A stretch of DNA of 64,000 nt from JBGAKG01 sp044224495 (lineage in GTDB: Bacteria; Myxococcota_A; Polyangia; Polyangiales; Polyangiaceae). How positions within the stretch are numbered: position 1 is the stretch's first letter; each line of letters opens with the position of its first letter. Below the pieces are notes generated by a model. It was not told the origin of the DNA, ran no database searches, and saw nothing but the letters and a program-made list of their open reading frames with translations. The stretch spans positions 20,259 to 84,258 of the forward strand of contig JBGAKG010000036.1 of assembly GCA_044224495.1 (NCBI GenBank), in the 5' to 3' direction. The position numbers and the translations under genes are program-made. Below, one piece after another: positions 44,342 through 52,973 of the stretch.

Positions 44342-45012
44342 TGCTCGCGCTCGCCAAAGTGCCCCTCACCCGCATCACGCGCTCCCCGCGCGGGTGGCTC
44401 CCCATCTTCGGGTGGAGCGCGCTCGCGATCGTCAGCGCGTTCGTCGTCGGGCGCCACGCCGGCGCCGACCGTGCGCTGCTCGGCGTGTTCGCGCCGTTCG
44501 TCCTCCCGCTCGTCGCGTACGGGCTCGTCGCTGCTGCGTTCGGCGGCGAGCGCGTCGGGGACTCCGGTGCACCGCTCCGCGCGTTCGGTGCACCCGGGTC
44601 CCAAGTCGCGCTCGCCGGCGCGCTGATCGCGCTCGTCACGAGCGCGCTCGCGGGTGCGCTCCTCGCGGTCGTCCTCGTCGCGATCGGCCACGGCCCGCTC
44701 GACCCGCCGCTCGGCGGCGACGCCCTCACGAGCGCCTGGATCGGCGCGCTCGGCGGCGCCGCCTACGCGAGCGCGTTCTCCGCGGGCGCGTGCTTCGGTC
44801 CGCGCGGGTCGGGTCGGAGCGTGATGCTCTTCTTGAACTGGCTCTTCGGGTCCGGCCGCGGAATGGCGGCGCTGCTGCTCCCGTACGCCCACGTCCGCAG
44901 CCTGCTCGGGGGCGACCCCGCGGCAGCGGTCGGGCAGCACGGGAGCGTCGTCGCCCTCGTCGCCGTCACGGTGCTCGGCCTCGCCGTCGTCGCCTGGCGC
45001 GGCCGCAAGTAG
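44338..45012 (+). CDS. Membrane protein, third gene of the ABC-like operon
   Basis: A 224-residue protein with about six membrane helices (for example LLGVFAPFVLPLVAYGLVAAAF, ALAGALIALVTSALAGALLAVVLVAI), short loops and a basic C-terminus. It resembles the second permease of an ABC-2 exporter but has no diagnostic motif. ATG overlaps the ATPase-like gene stop (ATGA). A second ATG follows directly and could serve instead. Confidence 0.65.
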   Translation: MMLALAKVPLTRITRSPRGWLPIFGWSALAIVSAFVVGRHAGADRALLGVFAPFVLPLVAYGLVAAAFGGERVGDSGAPLRAFGAPGSQVALAGALIALVTSALAGALLAVVLVAIGHGPLDPPLGGDALTSAWIGALGGAAYASAFSAGACFGPRGSGRSVMLFLNWLFGSGRGMAALLLPYAHVRSLLGGDPAAAVGQHGSVVALVAVTVLGLAVVAWRGRK

Positions 45013-45013
45013 C

Positions 45014-45118
45014 TCAGAGCATCCCGAGCGCGTCGGCAGCGACGCCGAAGCACGCCATCGAGGCGGAGCCGATGAGGGCGAACAGGATCCGGGCCTTGAG
45101 CTGGGCGTCGAACGTCAT
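45014..45118 (-). CDS. Possible small membrane peptide (34 residues)
   Basis: A short frame whose peptide starts MTFDAQLKARILFALIG and continues hydrophobic to the end, so it could be a single membrane helix. It lies in the gap between the ABC-like operon and a lipoprotein. No clear ribosome binding site was found and no homologue is known, so it may be chance. Confidence 0.25.
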   Translation of the reverse strand: MTFDAQLKARILFALIGSASMACFGVAADALGML

Positions 45119-45160
45119 GGTGCGATCGTAGGAAGCGGCCCGGCGCGGGGCCAAGTTCCC

Positions 45161-45772
45161 TCATTTCAGGCACGCCGTCGGCACCACCATCTCCTTCGTG
45201 CTCGACGACCGGATCCACTCGATCGTGATCGCGTCCCCGGGCGCGAAGCCCACGATCCGGAACGCGGCGACGGTGGTCGCTGCACCGCTCGTGGGAGCGC
45301 GCTCGACCCGCTGGTAGTAGGTGTGGTTCGCGTAGGCCTGCAGCGCGTCGTGCTTTCCCCAGTTCCCGGTCGGGAAGCTCGACGGGTCGACGGTCTTCGG
45401 CACCGAGCCGAGCGCGACGTCGCCCAGGTCGACGATCCACCCGCCGTCGCCTGCGGAGAGCTCGTTCATGAGGAGGTCGCCCTCGTAGTAGAGCTCGTAC
45501 AGGTTGCGCGTCGCGTTCGCGTCTTGCGTCCCGAGCGCGAAGCTGAAGGCGCACGCGGGCCAACCGTGGGCGTTGCGATCCCCGAGCGTGACCTTGCCGT
45601 GGCGCCGTGCGCACGGCTCCCCGCTCACCGGGTCGATGCCGGGCGAGCTCGTGCCGCCGTCGCCGGTGGGGGTCGGTCCGATGGTGCCTACGTCGACGGC
45701 GCCGCCGCACGCGAGCGCTGCGAGCGGGGTGAGCGACAGGAGAAGAAGAGCCGCGATGCGCTTCGTGTTCAT
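45161..45772 (-). CDS. Lipoprotein, tandem paralogue A
   Basis: A 203-residue lipoprotein (lipobox LAALAC, Cys about 22) followed by GGAVDVG, a Gly/Ser/Pro linker and a globular domain. It shares with the next gene upstream the blocks PVSGxPC, WPACAFSF, TQD, VDLGDVxL, PKTVDPSxFP, the HTYYQRL-type segment and VAAFR, plus the ending MVVPTAC. Two Cys pairs per protein may form disulfides. The ATG at 45772 is preferred; a longer frame is not supported. Function unknown. Confidence 0.75.
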   Translation of the reverse strand: MNTKRIAALLLLSLTPLAALACGGAVDVGTIGPTPTGDGGTSSPGIDPVSGEPCARRHGKVTLGDRNAHGWPACAFSFALGTQDANATRNLYELYYEGDLLMNELSAGDGGWIVDLGDVALGSVPKTVDPSSFPTGNWGKHDALQAYANHTYYQRVERAPTSGAATTVAAFRIVGFAPGDAITIEWIRSSSTKEMVVPTACLK

Positions 45773-45783
45773 GGGCGGCCTCC

Positions 45784-46383
45784 TCACGTTCCACACGCGG
45801 TGGGCACGACCATGACGTCAGGATCGGGCGAGCGCACCCATGCGATCTTCGCGCCGTTCCCGTCGACGGACTCGACGCGGAACGCGGCGACGAGCTTCCC
45901 CGCCGTCCGAACGAGGCGCTGGAAGTACGTGTGCCCGGCGGTCACGGTGACGAGGTCGTGCCCGCCCCACGGGTCGACGGGGAAGCCGCTGGGATCGACC
46001 GTCTTCGGCAGCGCGGCGAGGGGGACGTCCCCGAGATCGACGAGGAAGCCGCCGGGGTCGCCCGACACGAGCACGTTCTCGATCGCGCCGCGGTCGTAGC
46101 AGACGTCGAAATTCCCGTTCGAGACGCTCGTGTCCTGCGTCGCGAAGCGGAAGCTGAACGCGCAGGCCGGCCAGCCGGCGACCTCGCGCGGGCGGAGGAG
46201 CGCCGTCCCGCGGAGGGACGAGCACGGCATGCCGCTCACGGGATCGAGGGGCCCCGCGTCGGCGGTGCCATCGCGGTCGGGAGACGCATCGGACGTGGTG
46301 ATGAAGCCGACGTCGACGGCGCCGCCGCACGCCGCGAGGAGAGGTGGGAGCACGAGAAAAGAACGAGCGAAGCGAAGGTTCAT
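45784..46383 (-). CDS. Lipoprotein, tandem paralogue B
   Basis: A 199-residue lipoprotein (LLAAC, about 15-19) followed by GGAVDVG, closely like its neighbour downstream (45161-45772): WPACAFSFRFATQD, VDLGDVPLAALPKTVDPS, GHTYFQRLVRT and PTACGT at the end. The two lie 11 bases apart and are probably co-transcribed, an old tandem duplication that has since diverged. The family is unknown. Confidence 0.75.
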   Translation of the reverse strand: MNLRFARSFLVLPPLLAACGGAVDVGFITTSDASPDRDGTADAGPLDPVSGMPCSSLRGTALLRPREVAGWPACAFSFRFATQDTSVSNGNFDVCYDRGAIENVLVSGDPGGFLVDLGDVPLAALPKTVDPSGFPVDPWGGHDLVTVTAGHTYFQRLVRTAGKLVAAFRVESVDGNGAKIAWVRSPDPDVMVVPTACGT

Positions 46384-46463
46384 GGCCGGTGAGTGCGCCT
46401 CACCCACCCCTCTTATGAAAAAAAGTGGAGGCCCGGTCAAACCCGCGGGCGTACGCTCGGAGC

Positions 46464-47414
46464 ATGGCCCCGACGGTCGTCAGCCGCGCCGACTTCGAGT
46501 CCGGGATCGCCCACGTGGAGCGGTCGGTCGACGATCCCCGCGCCGGCATCTACGGGCGCGACTCCATCACGTGGCGGGTCGGGCGCGAGTCGGCCCTCTT
46601 CCTCTCCGCCGGCTCCGCATCGCTCCTCCAGCTCGCGCACCCCTACGTCGCGCACGCGATCGCGCAGCACTCGCGGACGCAGGCCGACCCGATGAAGCGC
46701 TTCCAGCGCACCTTCTTCCACGTCTATCGGGTGGGCTTCGGGGACCTCTCGCGGGCGGTCGCGTCGGCGCGGCAGATCTTCACGGTCCACCAGCACATCA
46801 CGGGCGAGATCGGCGAGGATCTCGGCCGCTACCGCAAGGGCGACCGCTACGCGGCGCTCGATCCGGACGCGCTCTACTGGGTGTACGCCACGCTCGTGCA
46901 CGGCGCGCTCGCCACCTTCGAGCTCGCCGTCCGCCCACTCACGCAGGACGAGCGCGAGCGTTACGTCCGCGAGTCGCACCACTTCGCGCTCCTCTTCGGC
47001 GTCCCGCGCGCGATGCTCCCTCGGAGCCACGCGGAGTTCGTCTCCTCGTTCGACGACTGGGTCGCGTCGGATCGGATCGCGGTCGGCACGATCGCGCGCG
47101 ACGTGGGGCGGTTCCTCCTCCACCCACCGCGCCGGATCCCGCGCGCGATCGCGCTCTCGTTCCGCCCCATCACGCGCGCGCTCCTGCCTCCCCGCATCCG
47201 CGAGGCCTACGGCGGGACGACGCTGGCCGACGGCGCCGTGCTCCGCGGGGCCGCGCTCCTCACCAAGACCGTCTACGCGGCGATGCCGGCGCGCCTGCGT
47301 TGGGTGCCGGCGTACCACGACGCGCAGCGCCGCCTCGCCGGCGACGCGTCGCGCGAGCGCGTCGGACGTTGGTTCCACCGCCGCGCGCTGCAGGTCGTGC
47401 TCGGGCCGGGCTGA
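46464..47414 (+). CDS. MpaB/latex-clearing-type oxygenase (DUF2236)
   Basis: A 316-residue protein of the oxygenase-MpaB/rubber oxygenase family (heme-dependent in characterised members). Conserved features are the helical LLQLAHPYVAHAIAQHS (about 54-70), the RTFFHVYRVGFG block, then the HQHITGEIGEDLGRYRKGDRYAALDPDALYWVYATLVH stretch with several conserved His and Trp. No signal peptide. It stands alone, divergent from the tandem lipoproteins. The physiological substrate is unknown. Confidence 0.85.
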   Translation: MAPTVVSRADFESGIAHVERSVDDPRAGIYGRDSITWRVGRESALFLSAGSASLLQLAHPYVAHAIAQHSRTQADPMKRFQRTFFHVYRVGFGDLSRAVASARQIFTVHQHITGEIGEDLGRYRKGDRYAALDPDALYWVYATLVHGALATFELAVRPLTQDERERYVRESHHFALLFGVPRAMLPRSHAEFVSSFDDWVASDRIAVGTIARDVGRFLLHPPRRIPRAIALSFRPITRALLPPRIREAYGGTTLADGAVLRGAALLTKTVYAAMPARLRWVPAYHDAQRRLAGDASRERVGRWFHRRALQVVLGPG

Positions 47415-47426
47415 AGCGGACGAGCT

Positions 47427-47669
47427 TCAGCCGCCGAGTCGCTCGCGCAGCACCTTCGTCAGATCGATCATCCGACCCTGGAGCTGGAAGGAGCCGTCTT
47501 CCTGCTTCTTGCAGCCGTGGATCTTCACGCGCACGGTCGTGCCGTCCTCGAGCGTCCCTTCGAGCCGCGACCCCGGCGGTGACGGGATCGTCGAGCGGAG
47601 CGTCGCCGCTTCGCCGGTGAGCGTCTCGAGCTTGCCCTCCCCGCCCTTCGTCCACTTGATCGCGGTCAA
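47427..47669 (-). CDS. Small beta-rich protein coupled to smpB, unknown function
   Basis: An 80-residue protein starting at a TTG that overlaps the smpB stop by four bases (TTGA). It is made of short beta strands (LEGTLEDGTTVRVKIHGCKK, then SFQLQGRMIDLTKV). PilZ-like end pieces look similar, but the RxxxR and D/NxSxxG motifs of PilZ are absent. The coupling to smpB and clean coding pattern argue it is real; the function is unknown. Confidence 0.6.
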   Translation of the reverse strand: MTAIKWTKGGEGKLETLTGEAATLRSTIPSPPGSRLEGTLEDGTTVRVKIHGCKKQEDGSFQLQGRMIDLTKVLRERLGG

Positions 47670-48157
47670 TCGCCCTTCCTCCCGCGCGCCACGGCCTCGC
47701 GCGCCTCGCGGTCGGCCGTCTTCTTCGCGATGTCGGCGCGCTTGTCGTGGTGCTTCTTGCCTTTGCCGACGCCGAGCTCGACCTTGGCCGTCCCGTCCTT
47801 GAAGTAGATGCGGACCGGCACGACGGTGTAGCCGCCGCGCTGGGTCGCGTCCTTGATCGCCTCGATCTCGCGCTTGTGGAGCAGGAGCTTGCGCGGACGG
47901 CGCGGCTCGTGGGGGAACGCCTTCGCCTGCTCGAACGGGGCGACGTAGAGCTGCTTGAGGAAGACCTCGCCGTTCTCCTCCGACGCGTAGGCGTCGCTCA
48001 CGTCGACCTTCCCGGCGCGGAAGGACTTCACCTCGCTGCCGAGGAGGACGATGCCGGCCTCGTACCTCTCCTCGATCGTGTAGTCGAAGGTCGCTCGCCG
48101 GTTCACGACGACGAGCTTCTCGCCCCCCTTCTTCTTGTCCGATTTCTCAGCGGTCAC
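47666..48157 (-). CDS. smpB: tmRNA-binding protein SmpB
   Basis: A 163-residue protein for trans-translation: it binds tmRNA and positions it on stalled ribosomes. Visible are the NRRATFDYTIEERYEAGIVL start, the GSEVKSFRAGKVDVSDAYA core and the Lys/Arg-rich C-terminal tail (KGKKHHDKRADIAKK). The tmRNA gene ssrA was not found in this window. Starts at a GTG. Length is normal. Confidence 0.96.
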   Translation of the reverse strand: MTAEKSDKKKGGEKLVVVNRRATFDYTIEERYEAGIVLLGSEVKSFRAGKVDVSDAYASEENGEVFLKQLYVAPFEQAKAFPHEPRRPRKLLLHKREIEAIKDATQRGGYTVVPVRIYFKDGTAKVELGVGKGKKHHDKRADIAKKTADREAREAVARGRKGD

Positions 48158-48166
48158 GGCGGCGCA

Positions 48167-50089
48167 CTATAGACCTTTTCCGGTGGACTCCGGGGGCGCA
48201 CGGTCATGGAGCCGGAACGCCAGCACGAGCGCCGGCGGAAGGAGGACGACGTCCAACCCGAAGAACAGGAACGCGTGCGCCGGCAGCGCCAGGCAGGCGA
48301 GAAAGGTCACGAACAAGAGCGCGGCCATCGGCCAGAGGTGGGGGAGGAGCGCGACCGTGGTCGTCACGATCACCACCAGGAGGACCAGGATGTCGAACGT
48401 CAGCGCCGTGGAGATCGGGAAGCTCAGCACGGTGGCGGCGAGGCGGCTAAGCAGCATGCTCGCCGAGCCGAGCACGAAGAGCGCAGAGGCTCGCCGATTG
48501 AAGGCGTTCACGAGGAGCCGCTTCCGCATCAACCCGATCATGATCAAGCTCCCGGCGAAGATCGCGGCGGCGACGAAGAGCATGTCCCGCGGGCGGAGCG
48601 CGTCGGCCTTGAGCACGATCGAGCTCGCGCCGACGACGCTCGCGAGAGCGTAGACGGCGATCGCGATCGCGCGCTGGGTCGACCCGAGGCTGATGTCCTG
48701 ATCGCGCGCGAGCGCGCGGAGGCGCTCGTGCTCCTTCGCTTCTTTCTTCCGCGCCGCCCGGACCGCATCGACGCGCGCACGAAGCTCGTCGGGCACGCGA
48801 CCGAGCTCCGCCAGCTGCGCCTCGGCCGCCTCGACGTGCCCCTGCCGCAGCTCCAGCTCCGCCGCGAGCTCGATCGCGCGGGCGCGATCGACCTTCGCGA
48901 CTTCGTTCTCCGGCCACTGACGCAGCGCTTGCTCGAACCCGAACCGCGCCTCGTTCGCGAGCCGGTACGCGCGCGAAAGCTCCGCCGGGGCGGCATCCGC
49001 TGCGGAGCCCGCGAGCAACTCGCGGAGCGCCGCGCTGCGCTCGCGTGCCTCGTCGGCGAGCGCCACCGCGCTGCGGTGTTGCAGGTAGGAGACGAGCGCC
49101 AACCGCAACGCCTCCGCCGACTCGAAGCGCGCAGCCGGATCGCGCGCGGTCGCGCGGTTGCAGATCGCGGCGAGCTCCGCCGGGACGTGCGCGCCGTACT
49201 CGTGCGGCACCACCAACATCGCCGCCGTGAGGACGGCGGCGACGTTCGGACCCGCGTTGCGCGGCTCCCCCGTGAGCGCCGCATGCAACGTGGCCCCGAG
49301 GAGGAACACGTCCGTGCGCGGATCGACGTTGGCCCCGGTCACCATCTCCGGCGCCATGAACGCGGGCGTGCCCGCGAGCGTGGGGTACGGGAGCCCGCCG
49401 CTCGCCGGGTCGAAGCGGCGCGCGATCCCCCAATCGACGAGGTAGACCTCGCCGAACGCGCCGACCATCACGTTCTCCGGCTTGATGTCGAGGTGGAGGA
49501 CTCCGCGCGTGTGGGCGAACGCCACCGTGCGGCAGACCTGCATCACGATCTCGACGTGCGCCACGGTCCGGTCGCCCGGCCGCGCTGCCCACGCGCCGTG
49601 GGTCGGCGCGGCGATGAGCGTCTCCCAATCGACGCCCTCGACGCGCTTCATCACCAGGACCGGTGCACCCTTGGTGTCGAGGCCGAGCGCGTGGACCGGC
49701 ACGACCCCCGGATGCTCGAGCGTGCCGGCGATCCGCGCCTCGCGAACGAGCGCCGAGGCTGCCCCTTCGGACGCGCCCTCGCGCGTCGTCTTCACGGCCA
49801 CCTCGCGCTCGAGGGAGCGCTGAAAAGCGAGCTCGACCCGGCCCATCCCGCCCTCGCCGAGCAGCGACCGCAGCTCGAGGTCCGACGGGGCGGCGCCCGC
49901 GGAGCTCGCCGCCGGTCCGCGCGCCGGATCGGCGCTCCCGAGCGAGATGAGCGGCAGGCGCGACTCCGACGCCGCGGACGCCACGCCTTGCGGCTTGATC
50001 GTGTGCGTCGGAGACGCCTCCAGCGTGCGCGCGAGGCCGAGCTCCCCGAGCCGCTCCTCCAGCGTCGCGCGCAGCGTCGGGTCGAGCAT
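48167..50089 (-). CDS. Non-RD Ser/Thr protein kinase with multi-TM C-terminus
   Basis: A 640-residue protein. The kinase domain (about 72-345) has the glycine loop GEGGMG (78-83), Lys100 in VAVK, HLDIKPEN (199-206), where the usual Arg before the catalytic Asp201 is Leu (non-RD), DWG (219-221) and APE. A helical linker with EARFGFEQALRQW and a charged coiled stretch follow, then about six membrane helices to the end. The same order occurs in the kinase at 28344-30239, so the two are paralogues. Non-RD kinases are often not controlled by activation-loop phosphorylation. The target is unknown; smpB starts 9 bases downstream. Confidence 0.88.
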   Translation of the reverse strand: MLDPTLRATLEERLGELGLARTLEASPTHTIKPQGVASAASESRLPLISLGSADPARGPAASSAGAAPSDLELRSLLGEGGMGRVELAFQRSLEREVAVKTTREGASEGAASALVREARIAGTLEHPGVVPVHALGLDTKGAPVLVMKRVEGVDWETLIAAPTHGAWAARPGDRTVAHVEIVMQVCRTVAFAHTRGVLHLDIKPENVMVGAFGEVYLVDWGIARRFDPASGGLPYPTLAGTPAFMAPEMVTGANVDPRTDVFLLGATLHAALTGEPRNAGPNVAAVLTAAMLVVPHEYGAHVPAELAAICNRATARDPAARFESAEALRLALVSYLQHRSAVALADEARERSAALRELLAGSAADAAPAELSRAYRLANEARFGFEQALRQWPENEVAKVDRARAIELAAELELRQGHVEAAEAQLAELGRVPDELRARVDAVRAARKKEAKEHERLRALARDQDISLGSTQRAIAIAVYALASVVGASSIVLKADALRPRDMLFVAAAIFAGSLIMIGLMRKRLLVNAFNRRASALFVLGSASMLLSRLAATVLSFPISTALTFDILVLLVVIVTTTVALLPHLWPMAALLFVTFLACLALPAHAFLFFGLDVVLLPPALVLAFRLHDRAPPESTGKGL

Positions 50090-50098
50090 GCTCCAACT

Positions 50099-50950
50099 CT
50101 ACCGCGAGTGCGCGACGGACGAGATCCACGCGACGATCGTCTCGTGCGCGGGCGACGCGATCGCGCGCTCGTCGAAGGCCATCATCGGACAACCGGGCGC
50201 CGGCGCGAACACCTTCTCGTCGAGCTTCTCGCGCGTGCGGCGCGCCTGGAGCGTGATCGTCTGCGTCTCTTTCTCGAGCGGGTACTTCTTCCCACCGGCG
50301 AAGGGACAGGTCGCGCCGCCGCCGCTCTCGACCTTGCTCGTCACCACCGCGATCCAGTCGATCTCCGCCAGCGTCTGCGCGGGTCCGACGACGTCGTCCG
50401 CGCGGGCGGGGTCGAGCAGGTACGTGGTGTGCGCGGCCGGCGCAGCTCCCTCGCCTTCGAACACGAGCCCGTTCTTGGCGGCGTGCGCCATCAGCGCCTC
50501 GACCACGAGCGGCGGCGCGTTGCCCGGCGGCAACGTCGTCTTCACGACTGCGCCGTCGGGGAGCTCGATCACGAGCGGCACGTTCGCGGGCATCGGCACG
50601 TCGGGCGGAAAGAAGCGCCCCGCGTCGACGTCCTGATGGAATACCGCCACCGCCCCCATCCACCCGAACACGGACGAAGGGACACTGCTCGCGTCCACCG
50701 AATCCGCCTTCGCCGTCCCGACGACGAAGCGCGTGCCCGCCGGCCACCCCACCGGCGCCAGCTCCGCACCGCTCGCGCCCCACGTGACCTGGAGCTTCCA
50801 GTCCGCGTGGCCATCGGTCACGAGCTCCTTGCCCTCCCAGCGGACGTTCGGCGGCGGCGGCGGACCTGCCTCGACGGGCGGGGGCGGCGCCGGCTTGGAG
50901 CACGCGAGCGCGCAACCGCCGATCAGGAGCCCCCACCATCGCGTCGCCAT
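50099..50950 (-). CDS. Lipoprotein, unknown function
   Basis: A 283-residue exported protein with a short signal and lipobox (GCALAC, about 12-17) and a Pro-rich linker (PPPPVEAGPPPPPN). The body is mostly beta (WKLQVTWGASGAELAPVGWPAG, VPLVIELPDGAVVKTTLP) with a Cys-containing loop (GGGATCPFAGGKKY) and a PAPGCPMMAF segment near the C-terminus. No family recognised. It ends 9 bases upstream of the membrane kinase on the same strand, so the two may be co-transcribed and this protein may act as its envelope partner. Confidence 0.7.
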   Translation of the reverse strand: MATRWWGLLIGGCALACSKPAPPPPVEAGPPPPPNVRWEGKELVTDGHADWKLQVTWGASGAELAPVGWPAGTRFVVGTAKADSVDASSVPSSVFGWMGAVAVFHQDVDAGRFFPPDVPMPANVPLVIELPDGAVVKTTLPPGNAPPLVVEALMAHAAKNGLVFEGEGAAPAAHTTYLLDPARADDVVGPAQTLAEIDWIAVVTSKVESGGGATCPFAGGKKYPLEKETQTITLQARRTREKLDEKVFAPAPGCPMMAFDERAIASPAHETIVAWISSVAHSR

Positions 50951-51006
50951 CGGAGCGGTATAGCCGACTTCGCGCGAGCGCGCCCCGCGTGTTAGACGAC
51001 CCGGCG

Positions 51007-51600
51007 ATGCGCCCCTTCGTCGCTCCCGTTCCCCCGTCCGACTCGAGCGGCTCCACGGCGCGCTCGCTCCAGTTCACGATGGAGAAGATCGAACGCTCCG
51101 CGACGTTCCCCGTGTTCGGAGTCGACCGCTGGGCCGTGCGAGACGCGGCCGGCGTCGCCAAGCGCGACGTCTGGACGTTCGCGATGCGCGACTGGGTGAA
51201 CGTCGTCGCCGTGACCGAGGACGACGAGCTCCTCTTGGTCTGGCAGTGGAGGTTCGGCTCGCAGAGCGTGACGCTCGAGACCGTCGGCGGAGTCGTCGAG
51301 GACGGCGAGGACCCGGCGGCGGCCGCGATCCGCGAGCTGCGCGAAGAGACGGGCTACGAAGCGGCGCGCTGGTCGAAGCTCGCGACGACCCTCGCGAACC
51401 CTCCGCTCCAGGGGAACACGATGCACGTGTACCTGGCCGAGGGGGCGCGCAAGGTCGCTGCGCCGCGCTTCGACGAGCACGAGGACATCGCGATCGCGTT
51501 GGTCCCGCGCGAGCACACGGCGCGGCTGCTCGACGAAGGTCACGTGACGCACGCGCTCTGTCACGTGGGGCTGGGAGCCCTGCTCCGCCGTCAGCGGTAG
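51007..51600 (+). CDS. NUDIX hydrolase
   Basis: A 197-residue hydrolase with a complete Nudix box (GGVVEDGEDPAAAAIRELREETGY; G-x5-E-x7-REUxEExGU), which binds Mg2+ and cleaves nucleoside diphosphate linkages. The layout, with LVWQWRFGSQSVTLETVGG just before, resembles ADP-ribose or ADP-sugar pyrophosphatases. The start is uncertain: 51007, a GTG at 50989 or the ATG at 51079. It overlaps the NTF2-like gene tail-to-tail by 10 bases. Confidence 0.88.
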   Translation: MRPFVAPVPPSDSSGSTARSLQFTMEKIERSATFPVFGVDRWAVRDAAGVAKRDVWTFAMRDWVNVVAVTEDDELLLVWQWRFGSQSVTLETVGGVVEDGEDPAAAAIRELREETGYEAARWSKLATTLANPPLQGNTMHVYLAEGARKVAAPRFDEHEDIAIALVPREHTARLLDEGHVTHALCHVGLGALLRRQR

Positions 51601-51929
51601 CACGCGGTCGAGCGGACCACCTTCCCGGCGTCGTCGAACAACATCGTCTCCGCCGCGCGGCGTCCGTCCTCGCCGCGGTAGAGCAGCGTGAGGGAAGCGT
51701 GGCCGACGAACGTCGCCTCGAGCTCGAACGTCAGGTTCGGGCGCCGAGCGAGGCCCTGCGTCCAGTAGGCGCGGAGCGCCGGGATGCCGCGCACGACGCC
51801 ATCGCCCGTGATCACCTTCGCCTTCGGCGAGTTGAAGACGATCTCCTCTGCGTAGTGCGCGAGGATGCGATCGAGATCGTGCGAGTTCCAGTCGGCGATC
51901 CAGGAAGCAGCGAACGCGTCGGAGTCCAT
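51591..51929 (-). CDS. NTF2-like/SnoaL-type small protein
   Basis: A 112-residue single-domain protein with the cone-shaped NTF2-like pattern: an N-terminal helix (FAASWIADWNSHDLDRILAHY), VVRGIPALRAYWTQGL and beta strands (LEATFVGHASLTLLYRG). It resembles the ketosteroid isomerase/SnoaL group, but the exact activity is unknown and the residue pattern is generic. The start at 51929 is preferred over 51947. Confidence 0.75.
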   Translation of the reverse strand: MDSDAFAASWIADWNSHDLDRILAHYAEEIVFNSPKAKVITGDGVVRGIPALRAYWTQGLARRPNLTFELEATFVGHASLTLLYRGEDGRRAAETMLFDDAGKVVRSTACYR

Positions 51930-51968
51930 GCGCCGTCGATAGGGCACGTGGGCCCCGCGGGCAACCGC

Positions 51969-52973
51969 TCAGCGCGGCGAGCTCGACGTGTCGTGCTCGG
52001 GCAGGAGCCCCTCGGTCATCTCGAAGAGCGCCGAGCGCAGGAAGCCGCGCCCGTCCCCCACGCCCATCGAGAGCGCGACGCGGCGCAGGTCGTACGCGAG
52101 CACGCCCGCGTGCGGGTAGCGCGCCTTCGGATCGGGGGCCGTCGCGCGCTCGAGGATCATGCCGAGCCCGTCGGGCAGGAGCGGCTCGCGCACGGAGCGG
52201 TGCACGTCGCCCGCGCGCGCGAGATCGAAGATCTTCGCGTCGCTCACGGCGTCCGGGAACCGCGGCCCGCGCAGCATCTCGTGCAGCATCACGCCGAGCG
52301 CGAACACGTCGGAGCGCGCCTCGCTCCGCGCGCCCTGCACGACCTCGGGCGCGATGTGCGTCATCGTCGCCCGCGCCGAGAGCGCCGCCGGCCGGATCCC
52401 GGACGAAGCCATCCCCGCTGCGCGCAGGCCGAAGTCCGACACCTTGACCTCGCCGTTCCACGACAAGAGCACCTGGCGCGGCGAGAGATCGTGGTGAGAC
52501 ATGTTGAGGACGATGCCCTCGGCGTTCTTGGACGCGCGGGCGCCCGAGAGACCCTCGGCGATCTCGACCGCGAGGAAGAGCGCGAGATCGATCGGGAGCT
52601 TGCGACCGACGCGCCGGTAGGCGCCGCAGAACGCGTCGAGCGAGCAGCCCTCGACGAGCTCGGTGATGACGTAGGGGTGCTCGCCCATCACGCTGAGCTC
52701 GTGCACCTCCACCACGTTCGGGTGGCGAACGTGCGCCGCGTGGCGCACCGCGCGCGCGATCGCGGCAGAGCCGTCGCCGTCGGACGCGAAGAGCGTGTCG
52801 AAGATCTTCGCGGCGACGCGCCGCCGGACCCCGTAGACGCTCTGGAGCTCGGCGACCCTAACGACCCCCAGCGTCCCGCGCCCGACGACGGGTCCGAGGA
52901 CGAGCCGACGTGTCCCTTCGAGCAGGAGAAGCTCGGGCTGATCAGGGTGCGCCGCCGGCGTGGGGGACCGCAT
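51969..52973 (-). CDS. Atypical Ser/Thr protein kinase
   Basis: A 334-residue protein that is almost only a kinase domain (about 22-295): glycine loop GRGTLG (31-36), Lys56 in VAAKIF, DFG (180-182) and APE in IAPEVV. The catalytic loop is unusual: HHDLSPRQ (160-167) where HRDLKPEN is standard, so the Arg before Asp162, the Lys and the metal-binding Asn are all replaced. HRDxSPQN variants are common in myxobacterial kinases, but here the Asn is also gone (Gln), so activity is doubtful. A short tail has no membrane helix. Confidence 0.85.
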   Translation of the reverse strand: MRSPTPAAHPDQPELLLLEGTRRLVLGPVVGRGTLGVVRVAELQSVYGVRRRVAAKIFDTLFASDGDGSAAIARAVRHAAHVRHPNVVEVHELSVMGEHPYVITELVEGCSLDAFCGAYRRVGRKLPIDLALFLAVEIAEGLSGARASKNAEGIVLNMSHHDLSPRQVLLSWNGEVKVSDFGLRAAGMASSGIRPAALSARATMTHIAPEVVQGARSEARSDVFALGVMLHEMLRGPRFPDAVSDAKIFDLARAGDVHRSVREPLLPDGLGMILERATAPDPKARYPHAGVLAYDLRRVALSMGVGDGRGFLRSALFEMTEGLLPEHDTSSSPR

